Source: Cercophora sp. LCS_1
Taxonomy: Eukaryota; Ascomycota; Sordariomycetes; Sordariales; Lasiosphaeriaceae
Assembly: GCA_036250225.1 (NCBI GenBank)
Contig: JAPZLL010000002.1
Coordinates: 1,240,001-1,304,000 of the forward strand
Length of the DNA stretch: 64,000 nt
Reading direction: 5' to 3'
Part shown: in pieces, positions 11,868-22,247 of the stretch
Position numbering within the stretch: position 1 is the first letter of the stretch
Layout: each line of letters opens with the position of its first letter
The notes under the pieces: generated by a model
What the model saw: only the letters and a program-made list of their open reading frames with translations
What the model was told of the DNA's origin: nothing
The model's database searches: none
Made by a program: the position numbers and the translations under genes

Positions 11868-12914
11868 TTACAACCGATCCCCGAGCTTGTCCCCCAGCCT
11901 CTCCTTTGTCACCTCAAACACCTTCTCAGGCTTGGGTGTCGCATCGACCTTGACCACCCTCCCTTCCTTCTCATAGTGATCCACAACAGGCATGCTTGTC
12001 TCGACGAACGTCCTGAACCTCTTGCGGATGCTCTCGGCGTTGTCGTCTGCACGCCCACTCGTCTTTCCACGCTCCATCAACCTGCGCTCCATCTCCTCCT
12101 CAGGACAGTCGTAAAAGAGAACGAGCTGCGCCGGACACACCACCTCCTCAAACTTGAAAGCCTGGTCCATCTTGCGCGGGAAACCGTCGATCAGGAACTT
12201 GTGCTTAGCCGTCGCGTTCTTATCCTTTTGCATCGTCTCGGTCATCGCGTTTTCGAGGAGCTGAACGGTGACCTCCATCGGTACGATCTCGCCATTCTTG
12301 ATGCAGTCCTTGATCAGCTGGCCAAACTGCGAGCCGGGACGCTCTTGCTCCGCGCGCAGGAGATCGCCGGCCGAGAGGTGGGTGAAGCCGTATTCGGAAA
12401 CGAGACGGGCGCATTGGGTGCCCTTACCGGCGCCGGGGCCGCCGAGCACGAAGAGGACGGTCACGTTCGAGGGAGAGAAGGTGGGTGCTGGCTTGGAAGG
12501 GCTGGGCAGCTTGCCCGCCGAAGAGGGGGGGTTAGGCGGCATATCTGTGTAGCAGGTTAGGACACGCCGGAGGGTCCCTCTGTATGGGGGAAGGGGATAA
12601 ATGCCTTTTCGTCGATTGACAAGGAGCATGTAACCGCCCGAGCCAAGAGCGATGACGGCAACGAACGGCCAGAACTTGACACCGTCGCTGCTGCGGGGCG
12701 GGGGAGGCGCGCCGGAGCTGTAGGTACGGCGAGGCGCGGGTTTCAGTGCCTGGAGGAGTGGTCTGGACACGAGCCGAGGAGACGGCGAGGCAGAGATGGT
12801 TCTCCGGGCGGCGGCGGCGGCGGCGGCGGTGGGCGATCTGGGAATGTTGCGCAGGGTCGATGCGGCCACTTTCTGCCAGGCTTGGCGTTGCGCCGACGCG
12901 GCCATTGGGTGCAT
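11868..12914 (-). CDS. URA6: UMP-CMP kinase (uridylate kinase) with N-terminal leader and membrane segment
   Basis: An open frame of 348 residues starts at the ATG at 12914. The kinase core is at about residues 145-345: P-loop LGGPGAGKGTQCARLV, the NMP-binding HLSAGDLLRAEQERPGSQFG block, the FLIDGFPRKMDQA Walker-B-like segment, and a short LID with RLMERGKTSGRADDN, as in eukaryotic UMP-CMP kinases (phosphorylation of UMP and CMP by ATP). Upstream are a basic, Arg/Ala-rich leader with a seven-Ala run, then KFWPFVAVIALGSGGYMLLV, a likely transmembrane segment at about 80-100. This suggests a mitochondrially targeted or membrane-anchored form, which is inference. The frame is open to 13184, but the sequence above 12914 is low-quality leader. 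A possible 60-nt in-frame intron with a GC donor lies at 12545-12604; removing it would give 328 residues. Confidence 0.9.
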   Translation of the reverse strand: MHPMAASAQRQAWQKVAASTLRNIPRSPTAAAAAAARRTISASPSPRLVSRPLLQALKPAPRRTYSSGAPPPPRSSDGVKFWPFVAVIALGSGGYMLLVNRRKGIYPLPPYRGTLRRVLTCYTDMPPNPPSSAGKLPSPSKPAPTFSPSNVTVLFVLGGPGAGKGTQCARLVSEYGFTHLSAGDLLRAEQERPGSQFGQLIKDCIKNGEIVPMEVTVQLLENAMTETMQKDKNATAKHKFLIDGFPRKMDQAFKFEEVVCPAQLVLFYDCPEEEMERRLMERGKTSGRADDNAESIRKRFRTFVETSMPVVDHYEKEGRVVKVDATPKPEKVFEVTKERLGDKLGDRL

Positions 12915-13550
12915 CTTGATTTTCGGTTCCTGTTCCTGTGATCGGACGTTCGCTGCACGATGACGGACCCCTCCTTCCTCGCAGGTCAGGGCTAGTTTTG
13001 CCGGTGATCGGATGGAAAGAGAGACAAGGAACGGGGATTTCAAAGGAGTGACTTGCAGTTGGTTTGGCTGTTGCGGCCCTACGCCGGAAGATGTTTTTTT
13101 TTTTTTTTCCGGGATCGATCGCGAAAGCTCGGGGCTTCGAATTGGCTTTGATGGTTCAGGGGCAAGGGAAATTGTTAGCGTCACCAGTGCAACGACGTCG
13201 TTGTTTGGAGCGGAGCCGGTCAGACCACCTTGAAATCAGCGCGTTGATAGCAAAAGATGATTAAGCAGTGATCAAGACTGGACGAACAGCAATCCTTCTA
13301 TCCTTCTATCCTGATATATATGGTATTTTCTGAAGCCTGAGGCGCGAAATGGTGTTCTGAAGCCTAGGCACGGCGCAACTCTCTGAGCAGCCTCCTCAAA
13401 CCGACATCTAGCTATCTGGCTTGCAGTAACTTCGGTCGCCAACGTACTGTATGCCTCCGTGCTCAAGTTAAAGTGATAGTTATGAATGAAAAACTTAGGG
13501 CGGAATTTGGGCGACTTGGCGTCGGATTGACAATATAGCTAGGGCAGCTT
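12915..13550. other. UMP kinase promoter region
   Basis: About 640 bases upstream of the minus-strand UMP kinase gene. It holds a run of about 16 T near 13094-13109 and nothing else recognisable. The left edge of the helicase relic lies just beyond. Confidence 0.5.
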
Positions 13551-14949
13551 GAAGTGTGATGATATCTCAAGCGGTGGTTGCGCTTCATGGCTCGCTTTCA
13601 AATGGCCCGGTTTTGATTCGGGTCGCCAACGGCTACAAGCACCTTATGAGTGTGCTTCCTATCGATCTGCAGAAAATCGAGCTCGCAAAGCTTGGCCGCT
13701 TCATCAGCAAGACAAATATCAGCCTTGAAATGTCGCCCAAACTTCGACCGGCAACCGGCGTAGGGGGTTGCGGTCGCGATACCCTTGAACGGATCAAGAA
13801 AGTCTGCGTATAGTTGGAGAACATGCTCTTTCATTCCTTCTTGAGCTTGCTTGTTGAAGTCCGTGGCCTGTTTGTTGGTTTCCATGAGTTTGGCCAGTTC
13901 GTGGTACTTCCCTCGGTTTGATTGGAAGTACCGATCTGCAGCCTTGTGCAGACTGCATGTGAGAGGCGTATGGGATGCCGTACGAGCGCGTCGTCTGGCG
14001 GAATTGGTAGTGATTGCAAACTTCGCAAGTTGATCTCGTACCACAAATTGCGAGTGTAGGTGAACATCAACAACGGCGACAGCTGCCTCTGCGTCGGATA
14101 ATGGCTGCGTCCTGGTCTTTTTGATGCGGTCGTTGATTAGATCTCCGACTCCGCTGTCAAAGTGTGAAGCCTGATGACGGGTTCCGCATGCCCCACGCCC
14201 TTCAGTTGCCGGTTCGATTCGATCGTGAAGTCATTTTCGGTTGACGAAGTATAGGGTCTTCATCGGGTTCTCCTTCTCCTTGTCGCCGAACATCGCCATG
14301 AGGGTGGCAAATCCGAGGAATCTTGTCTTTCCACTGCCTGCGACGCCAACAATGAAACTTGACGTTTTGAGCTACGAGGTTCTCGAGGCTTTCGCAAGCA
14401 ATTTGCCTTGATCGGTCCAAGCTGTCCACACCGCCAGAGAACATCAGGAGATAGTTGCAAGTGGCAATCGGCCAATCTGGGACTGGCAAGTGGGTGATGT
14501 AAAGTCCGCACACCGAATACCGCTGAGGCTGCTCCAAATGCCATCCACGGTTGGCTTACTTCACAACAGGCATACGAATAATATATCTAGTGCTAAGAAC
14601 ATTATATCAGGGCCTGTGTAATATTGTTTGATGCCTTAGAATAATGCCCCGACCTCATTTCTCGAGACAAATATGCCTCTGAATTTGTTGGTGTGCGGTT
14701 TATTTTGTGAGAGACGGACTTGACTAGGAATTCTTGACCCGTAGACTTCGGTGTCTGTGTGTGTAAACCGTTGATGGCGCGGATCTGAGCCTTTACGGCG
14801 TTATCGGATATCGGAAAGCAATACCTTGACGTTGATGTGGAGTGTTTGGCGTTAATACTCTCGACGTAGTCCTTGACATAATCCTTCCTAGGTCTTCTCC
14901 TCAGGCCCGTCTTTTGTACCAAGGTCAAGAATCGGAAACTCAACATCAA
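13551..14949 (-). pseudogene. Broken superfamily-1 (UPF1/DNA2-like) helicase relic, N-terminal and Walker A/B half
   Basis: Minus-strand pieces in different frames together resemble the front half of a large fungal P-loop helicase-like protein. In order: a piece at about 14949-14690 with AVKAQIRAINGLH; a piece at 14537-14363 ending in ACESLENLVAQNV; a one-base frame change; then IVGVAGSGKTRFLGFATLM, a perfect Walker A motif (about 14326-14352), which soon meets a stop near 14232; then 14185-13598, a long frame with a Walker-B-like ADEAAKLCELDFLQI (about 13700) and the motif-III-like VAVGDPNQN (about 13620). No start codon, intact frame or C-terminal helicase motifs are present here, so I call it a pseudogene. 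Assignment to the UPF1/DNA2/NAM7 type rests on motif order and is moderately sure. Confidence 0.6.
14570..14700. repeat. Degenerate tandem array, unit about 21 nt
   Basis: Six units start near 14570, 14592, 14612, 14633, 14653 and 14675 (spacing 20-22). Most begin with a GCCTT/GCCTC/GCATA-like start and carry an A/T core such as GAATAATAT, GTAATATTG or GAATAATG. It interrupts the helicase relic between its first two pieces. The units are divergent, so the array is old or under weak constraint. Confidence 0.55.
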
Positions 14950-14950
14950 T

Positions 14951-16404
14951 GGCTAGGTGAGTTCCATCTAGATGTGTCTCTTCTTTCGGAACCTAGAGGA
15001 TCCTTACAAATACGTGATTCAACCAAGGCGCGTTTCGGTGATGGGTATAGAGATTCGTTATGCTTTCCAACCCGCGGGCGGTACGGTCGGGACTTCCATG
15101 TTATTGGCTTGGTGACGAAGTACGTTTTCCTCTCCGCGCACCTCAATGAGAGCCCCTGATAACAAGCCTCAAAGGCTATGGTATCCTTTTCTCCGCCCCC
15201 ACGTTCGAGTTTCCACATAGCAATTTACATTGAGCGACCGTTGACAAAACACCCCGCGCTTGTCTCACGCGTGCATTTGTTATAATGTCGGCTGTCGTCA
15301 AGTTCGGTCGGTATATAGGTCGTATCTGATGTGACGGTTGCAAGGCTTCAACTATCATGCCTTCGCTTAAAGGCGCTTTCTCAATCAGAATTGAGTATAT
15401 CTAGATATCCAAGGCGTCGAATAATATTCCACACACCTCAGAATAATATTTAAGACCCTGGAGCATCATGCTGACGCCCGCTTGGAATGAGGGTGCCGCT
15501 TGAGACTATTTGAACTGGCATCAACGGAACCCAGTGTGCTGTTGCTATCACCCGTTCGGCAGGCATCGGGCAGAAAAGGCAGGCGAGTTGGTGATAAAAC
15601 GATGGCACACTTAATCCGGTTGATGCTACTTTGAGAAGCCTGGACGGGCATTGTGTACCCTGACGGGCGTCAACAGAAATTCCGATAGGTGCTTTTTGCA
15701 GGGCTGTTCCAGGCATTTAAAACATTGATTGATACATTCAGATTTTGCGTTTACACCATTTCGGTAGGTCAATATCCCGTCGACCTTTTTGTGTGTGTCG
15801 TTCATCTTGTCAAGCACCGCGGAGACCAGATTCAGGGGTCAAGGGAGACATCAATACCTAGTTGACTTTGCGATAATATTCCCACTGATTCACACAAGGT
15901 ACCTAGTTTGATGACCAATGTGATTGACGAGTCATCAAAAATGCCCCGGTACAATCGCGCTAAGATGCAACAACTGCAGCATCATGCAATCCAGAGTTGG
16001 AACGGTCGGGAGGCTGAAGGATGACTTCCGGTTTATCCAGTGACTCATAGTGATTCGTGGCGATGTTCCCCCTTGGATTGTAGCACTTTGCGTCGTTGCC
16101 ACGGGTGGTAATTTAGTGGGGCCAGGAATGTCTTTAACCCGACTTTTTTGTTCGAGACATTCAAAAAAGAGGGAAATCCATCACGGCTTGTTTTTTTATC
16201 TCAATTGCAAAACTGCAGAGGTTCTTGCCGCATATAGAATTCTTGGCGCGATTAAATTTCCTTTTTGGTATCCGAAGTCGCTGTATTTCAGAAAGCGCAA
16301 CCTATCGTGTCTTTTTTTTTTTTTTTTTTTTTTGGGCATCCACCGGCCTTACGATTCCGCACTTCACGTTTTCCGCAACCGAGCAACTCTCACCAGTTTT
16401 CACC
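14951..16404. other. Gene-poor stretch up to FAP1, with a second short repeat array
   Basis: No gene is supported. At about 15371-15475 there are further units of the same 20-22-nt type; the two clearest are GCGTCGAATAATATT at about 15413 and CCTCAGAATAATATT at about 15435. A homopolymer of 22 T lies at 16312-16333, about 70 bases before the FAP1 start codon, probably in its leader or core promoter. Minus-strand ORFs at 15176-15817 have no recognisable protein sequence and may be more helicase-relic debris. Confidence 0.5.
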
Positions 16405-19400
16405 ATGTCGGAGTCTCAGGCTGCCCAGCCTAGCTCAAGGGGTAACAGACGATGGAGAGGCGGCAGAGGAGGACGAGGAGGCAGAGGACGAGGAGGAAGG
16501 GGCGGCCACTCTGGATCCGAGAGACCGAACCGGACTCAGAACGACCAGGACAGCCAGCCAGCGCAGGGGGAGCCTGCTCAGAACTATCCAACTCCCGGAG
16601 CCTCAAGTGAGGCTTCAAACACACAACCTATGAGAGGTAGTGGTTCGGATCGCGCTCGTGGAGAGAGGCAGCGGCGTGGGCGTGGCAGAGGTGCTGCGTC
16701 CGGTCAACGGTCAACGGTCGTCTCACACAGGAATCATGGAAGGCCGTTCGATACGGCCGCAGGTACCATGACCCCTGGACTGAGCGCCGTTGCGGCAGAA
16801 TTCTTTCCTGGGCAGCCAATCGCGTCCTCAAGGTGAGCTTCCTTCTCATCACTAATGTATGCTGTTGCTCACTGGAAACAGCACTGGGCCGAAAATGCCG
16901 GTCGTAGGTCTAGCTCTGATACCACCAAGGCCTACTGCAAGACGCATGTCTAAGTCTTCAGCAGCGGACCTGCCAACCAGAATCCAGGAAGATATCGAGA
17001 ACGGGCAGTATGAGTGTGTAATATGCACCAATGAGGTGGTCCGGAGCTCTCGAATCTGGTCTTGCTCAACTTGCTGGACCGTTGCTCATCTCCACTGCGT
17101 CAAGAAGTGGCACACCAACCAGATGAAACAAAAAGACGAGAACCAGCACCCAAACCAGCCTCCAGGCTGGCGATGCCCAGGATGCAACTCGTCACTCTCC
17201 CAGGACCCGGGCCCGTACCATTGTTGGTGCGAGAAGGAGATCGACCCAAAGCCTATCCCAGGGCTCCCGCCGCATACTTGTGGCCAGACGTGCTCGAAGA
17301 CACGGAGCACATGCCCGCATCCGTGTTCACTAATGTGTCATGCTGGGCCTTGCCCGCCATGTACCTTGATGGGACCAACTCAGACTTGCTTTTGCGGAAA
17401 GCACACGGTCACCAAGAAGTGTATCGAGAGCGATTACGGGAAAGGATGGAGTTGCGGCGAGATATGCGGCGACCTGCTTCCTTGTGGCGCCCACACCTGT
17501 TCAAGGCCTTGTCATTCCGGGTTGTGTGGAGCCTGCGAGGTACCAGTTTTGGCCACATGCTACTGCGGAAAGGAACAGCGAAAGATACCCTGCGACCAAC
17601 AGGATGACATCCTCGAGTCCTTCAACTACGGCCAGGTTCTGCCATTGCAGACTTCCGATAGCCTGGGACCCGAGGCTGATTCTTACTTTGAGGGATCATT
17701 TCTCTGTGGGGAGGCATGCGGAAGGAACTTTGACTGTGGCCACCACGTCTGCCAGAAGCCGTGCCATCCTCAAGACGAGAATCCGGCCCATTGCCCATTT
17801 TCCCCAGATGTCATCACTCACTGTCCTTGCGGCAAGACTACCCTCGACTCCATCCTTCCGGAGCCGAGACGTTCATGCCAGGACCCAATACCTCACTGTG
17901 ATGAGATTTGCAGCAAGCCACTAGGGTGCGGCCATTCGTGCTTGAAAAAGTGCCATACTGGCCCCTGCCCTTCCTGCTCCCAGTACAACGACATCACATG
18001 TCGCTGTGGCAGAACCACAGTTCACTCCATCTGCCATCAAGGCGACTTGGAGCGGCCCATGTGCTTCCGGATCTGCAAAGCACAACTGAACTGTGGGCGT
18101 CATGAGTGTGGCGAGCACTGTTGCCCGGGAGAGAAGAAAGCGGCCGAAAGACGGAAACAAAAACGCACCGCCAACGAGAATTTTGAAGCGGAACACATCT
18201 GTCTTCAGGTGTGTGGTCGACAGCTGAAGTGCGGTACGCACGCATGCCAGCAGCTTTGCCACAGAGGAGCCTGTGGAAGTTGTCCCGAGGCTATCTTTGA
18301 CGAGATTGCGTGCACTTGTGGCAGGACCATCCTCCAACCTCCGCAACCATGCGGTACGAAGGCACCGGAGTGTCGCTTTGAGTGCACGAAGGCTCAACGA
18401 TGCGGCCATCCTAGCGTTCCTCACCATTGTCACCCAGAGGATACGCCTTGCCCAAAATGCCCCTTTTTGGTGGAGAAGGCATGCGTATGTGGCAAGAAGG
18501 TTTTGAAGAACCAGCCCTGCTGGTTTGAGGAAGCCCGCTGCGGTTTGCCCTGTGGAAAGAAGCTGAAGTGCGGGTAAGTGATTGTGCGAATACTTGTCCC
18601 TAATGCCCGTTTTGCTGACGTTGCGAAGCACCCACGAATGCAGAAAGCCTTGCCACAAGCCTGGCGAGTGCGAAGATGCAGTCATTTCTGGCTCGCATTG
18701 CCTACAGCCCTGCGGCAAGATGAGAAAGTCATGCGAGCATCCATGCACAGAATCGTGCCATGCCCCATATCGTAAGTGAAGCAGCTAGGTACTGCACTGG
18801 CAGAGCAGAGCTGACAAAGTATAGCATGCAAGGAAGACAAGCCCTGCGAGCTTAAGACGTTCATCACTTGCCCTTGCCAGAACCGCAAGCAAGAAGTTCG
18901 CTGCTTGGCCACCAAGCTGAGCCCATGGCCATCACGGGAGACGGCGTTGAAATGCGATGATGAATGTCTGCGTCTTCAGCGAAACCGACTACTCGCTAGC
19001 GCCCTCAACATTGACCCCGACACCCATACTGATGACCATGTTCCGTACTCGGATGCAACCCTAAAGTTGTTTCGCGAGGATCCCACTTGGGCGCAAACCC
19101 ACGAGCGCGAGTTCCGTGTCTTTGCTTCGGCGAAGGATGAGAAACGGCTTCGATTCAAGCCGATGCCTCCCAACAAGCGGCGGTTTTTGCATTTGCTCGC
19201 AGAGGATTTTGGGCTTGACTCTGAGAGTGAGGACCCTGAGCCACACCGGCACGTCTGCGTATTCAAGACGCCGCGGTTCGTCTCTGCTCCCCACAAAACC
19301 CTCGCGCAATGCGTGCGCATCAAAGCCGCTTCTTCCAGTGCCGCTTCTGCAGCTACGCACGGTCGAGAGCCTGCCGCGATAGCGAGGCGTTTGCAGCAAC

Positions 19401-20101
19401 CTGAAGCGTACAATGCATTTTTGCTCAACAATCCTCGGTTCGCGTTGACGATTGAGGAGGTTGACCGAGCCCTTGCGGCTGATTTGGCATCGTCAGCTCG
19501 CTCTGGCCCAGCGCTCAAGTTCACGACCAGCTTTCTGCCCTCCGAAGAGGTTGTCATCAAGGCAGTGCCAGTCACCACAGCTACCGCTGTCGCCACATCC
19601 CTCGCAGCCACACCGCAGACGATCGAATCTACACTTTCATCGCTGAAGCCGGCATTGGCACGAGCCGTGTCGCGTCTCGGTTTGGCTGGTGGTGTGGCAC
19701 TATGCCACGCTGATTCCTCGCTCAATATCACGCGCAAGGAAGGAGACTCGTCTGCTTCATCTCATGGATGGAATGCAGTCGCTAGTCGAGGATCCTGGCG
19801 CAAGGGTCCTAAACCGGAACCCTCGTCGACCTCTACGCCTGCTCCCCGCTCGTTCCTCACCCTGAGGCGGGTAGATTTGAAGAAGAAAGAGAAGGAGAAT
19901 GAGAAAGCGACTGTTGAAGATGACTGGCTGAGCGCTGCAGAAAAACTTGAGAGCGGGGAGGAGGACGGTAAAGGTAATCTGAATCAGGATGTTTCTGGGA
20001 GTGAAGATGGCGGCAGCGCACAGGGGCGAAGCGCGCTTGGGGCCGAAGACGGACACGAGGGTGGCCCCTCTGAGCCTGCCGCAACAGCCGGTACCTATTA
20101 A
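16405..20101 (+). CDS. FAP1: FAP1/NF-X1-type zinc-finger transcription regulator
   Basis: Four exons (16405-16832, 16882-18573, 18629-18771, 18825-20101) give 1179 residues. Order: an RGG-rich N-terminus (about 15-40); a PHD/RING-like finger at about 188-260 (C-V-I-C...C-S-T-C-W...H-L-H-C...C-P-G-C); then a long row of NF-X1-type zinc fingers (repeated C-G-H-x-C...C-H-x-G-x-C-P-x-C, about 265-790); and an R3H-like segment at about 875-925 (RRFLHLLAEDFGL followed by an H-x-H-V-C-V-F-K strand). The C-terminal tail is Ser/Lys/Glu-rich. Family: human NFX1, Drosophila shuttle craft, and yeast Fap1, which binds the rapamycin target FKBP12. The RING-like finger may give ubiquitin-ligase activity. 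Both small internal introns are required to keep the Cys pattern in frame. The 22-T run upstream may affect promoter activity. Confidence 0.93.
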
Positions 20102-20578
20102 TGTATCCTTGCCTTGATAATGCAATTGAAACTGTGATTATTTGAGTCATTGGTGAAGAATGGGGGGATTGGTTGTGGCTAGCTGTGGTGGTTGGACAAC
20201 ATTCAACGCCAACGAAAGCAGCTTCGCGTAAGGGGCCAGCGGAGCATAGCGCGCGGGCCACCTGTAAGTGAGCACTGACCAGGCACTTTACGCGACTCCC
20301 GTCCGTCGGGCACAGGAACACAGCGATTCAGGCAAGGTCCCAGCACAGAGCTGCCATCTGGGATTCTTGTAGTCAGCGAGCTGCCAACCTCGACATCCTC
20401 GCCTCCACTTTGGAACGTCCACGACCGCTCTTTCTCTCGTCATCCTCTTCCCTCCCATTCCAGGCCTCCTGTGATTCACTCCACCGATTGCAATTCTGTC
20501 GAACTCTTCAGTCGCACACTCTCCCGAATTCTTGCCGTCCCTTCTTTTTTTTGTCTTTTCCTCTCTTTGCATGGAAAC
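20102..20578. other. Intergenic region between FAP1 and the zinc-binding protein gene
   Basis: 477 bases that hold the FAP1 3' end and the promoter and C/T-rich leader of the next gene. No other feature seen. Confidence 0.55.
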
Positions 20579-21496
20579 ATGCCGTCAGTTGCTGAGGAAA
20601 CACCAGCGCTCCCGCAGTGCAGGAAGCGCCGACGAGACGATGGGAGCGAGTACAGTAGCCAGAACGCGATTTCAACAACACAGATCCCCTTCTACCCAGG
20701 CGGCTTTGCCAAAGTAGGCACGTCGACCGCCACCGAAAGCATATTCCCCAGCTTTCCCCTCCACCCGCAGGTTAATCACCACCATCAACATCACCACATC
20801 CTCCCTGCCGAAAAAACAACATTTGAGCACCACCATGGCTCGTTCTTCCACCACAACCCGCCGCTAGTGCGAAAGATGATTCCCTTGCCGGCTTCGAAGC
20901 GAGCACGCGTCTCAGTCTCGGGGGACCCGCCCTTCGCCCAAGACCAACGCCACACTTCACCACAAAGACAAGGCACCACAAAACAGCCTTGTAGCAGCAG
21001 TACTCGCTCCCCCAGCCGGATCGGGGGCTCCACAACAGCAACAGCGACAACAGCCCCAACAGCAGCAACTACCGCATCGGCCAGCCTCATGAGCCGCTGC
21101 CACATTTGCTTCCGCAAACCGACAAAGAAATCCGACCTCGACTCCTTCGCCGACTGCCAGGGCTGCGGCCAGCGGACGTGCTACGTGTGCATCCGTGAGT
21201 GTCTAGGGTGGCGGCTACGGGACGACCCGAACCGAGTGACAGTGGTATCAGCAACGGCAGATGACGGCGATGGGGACGCGTCATTTACGATGCTGGACGC
21301 CGATGACGTCTCGGAGCCGGACATGGGCAACAGCGACGATTCGTTTCGTCATCACTGTATGAACCATCGAACGCAGGAGCCCAACAGCTGGGTGAGGGGT
21401 GGCCACAGACAGATGGTCTGCAGCCGATGTTGCGTGGAGCGCGGGGAGGACGGGGATGTGGTGTGTCTAGGGTGCTTGCCATACGTCGAGGGGTGA
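20579..21496 (+). CDS. Conserved-looking fungal protein with C-terminal Cys-rich zinc-binding region
   Basis: A single-exon gene of 305 residues, using the ATG at 20579. The frame is open 108 bases further up, but that part is C/T-rich leader sequence. The N-terminal two thirds look disordered, with His-rich runs (HHHQHHH), Ser/Thr-rich tracts and a K-R-A-R basic cluster that could be a nuclear signal. The C-terminal third carries a Cys/His pattern at about 208-300: C-H-I-C, C-Q-G-C, C-Y-V-C, H-H-C-M-N-H, C-S-R-C-C and C-L-G-C. This would bind two zinc ions in a RING-like or treble-clef fold. I do not recognise a named family and assign no function; a DNA-associated or ubiquitin-related role is possible. 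The acidic insert between the two metal half-sites (D-D-G-D-G-D) is unusual. Confidence 0.8.
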   Translation: MPSVAEETPALPQCRKRRRDDGSEYSSQNAISTTQIPFYPGGFAKVGTSTATESIFPSFPLHPQVNHHHQHHHILPAEKTTFEHHHGSFFHHNPPLVRKMIPLPASKRARVSVSGDPPFAQDQRHTSPQRQGTTKQPCSSSTRSPSRIGGSTTATATTAPTAATTASASLMSRCHICFRKPTKKSDLDSFADCQGCGQRTCYVCIRECLGWRLRDDPNRVTVVSATADDGDGDASFTMLDADDVSEPDMGNSDDSFRHHCMNHRTQEPNSWVRGGHRQMVCSRCCVERGEDGDVVCLGCLPYVEG

Positions 21497-22247
21497 AGGA
21501 GTTTGGATGACTTGTGGGAATATGTATCAAAGATGGAACAGGGGGTCAGGGGGCCCTTAGGCGCTGAGAAACAGAAACGAACGGGTTCTCGAGGAGGAGG
21601 TTGTTTGGATGCTCCACATGGCGATGCGATGCTGAACAGGGAAGACGAGAAGAAGAAGCATCAGCTTTGCGTCGGAGCATACCTTTTGTGTCCGGGCAAG
21701 CGCCGTCGCGGATAATGACCGCCAACAGATCTACGAGATCCAAGGTCCAGCAGTGCATTCGCACCCCCACCACCACAGCACTTCATGATGCCGTCAAGGA
21801 CGAGTTGACGTGAGGGTTAGGGAAGGCGGTTGGATGTGTGGGCACATCCGGGGAGATGTTTTGGCAGTCTGGTTTCGACGTCGCCCACATTGGCATGGGA
21901 GTTAGGTAAACTTCTGGCCCCTCGATGGGGTGGGTTGGCAGCGAATCCCTCGTTGCCCGTTTAGCACATAGCAGGTTTATAACAGCAGCTGTCAGATTAT
22001 GATGTGGATATTGTACATAGCACAGAATAGGTTGCTTATTCGCTGTCCATTCGTCGACGGCAACCATATTTACTCTCCGTGTTCACGAACATCAACACAA
22101 TTAGTGGATGTAGCAAGCGCTTCTCCATATCCGTGATCTCTCTATCTTAAAACCACCAGCAACACAGCGGGAGAACGCGCTAAATATGGATTTATCATAC
22201 AAATTGTGCAGTGACAATTTTCGCTCCACCTCCTTCTCTTTCCCCCC
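21497..22247. other. Convergent intergenic region (about 750 bases)
   Basis: It lies between the 3' ends of the zinc-binding protein gene and RPT1. Only short shadow ORFs; no RNA gene or repeat recognised. Confidence 0.55.
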
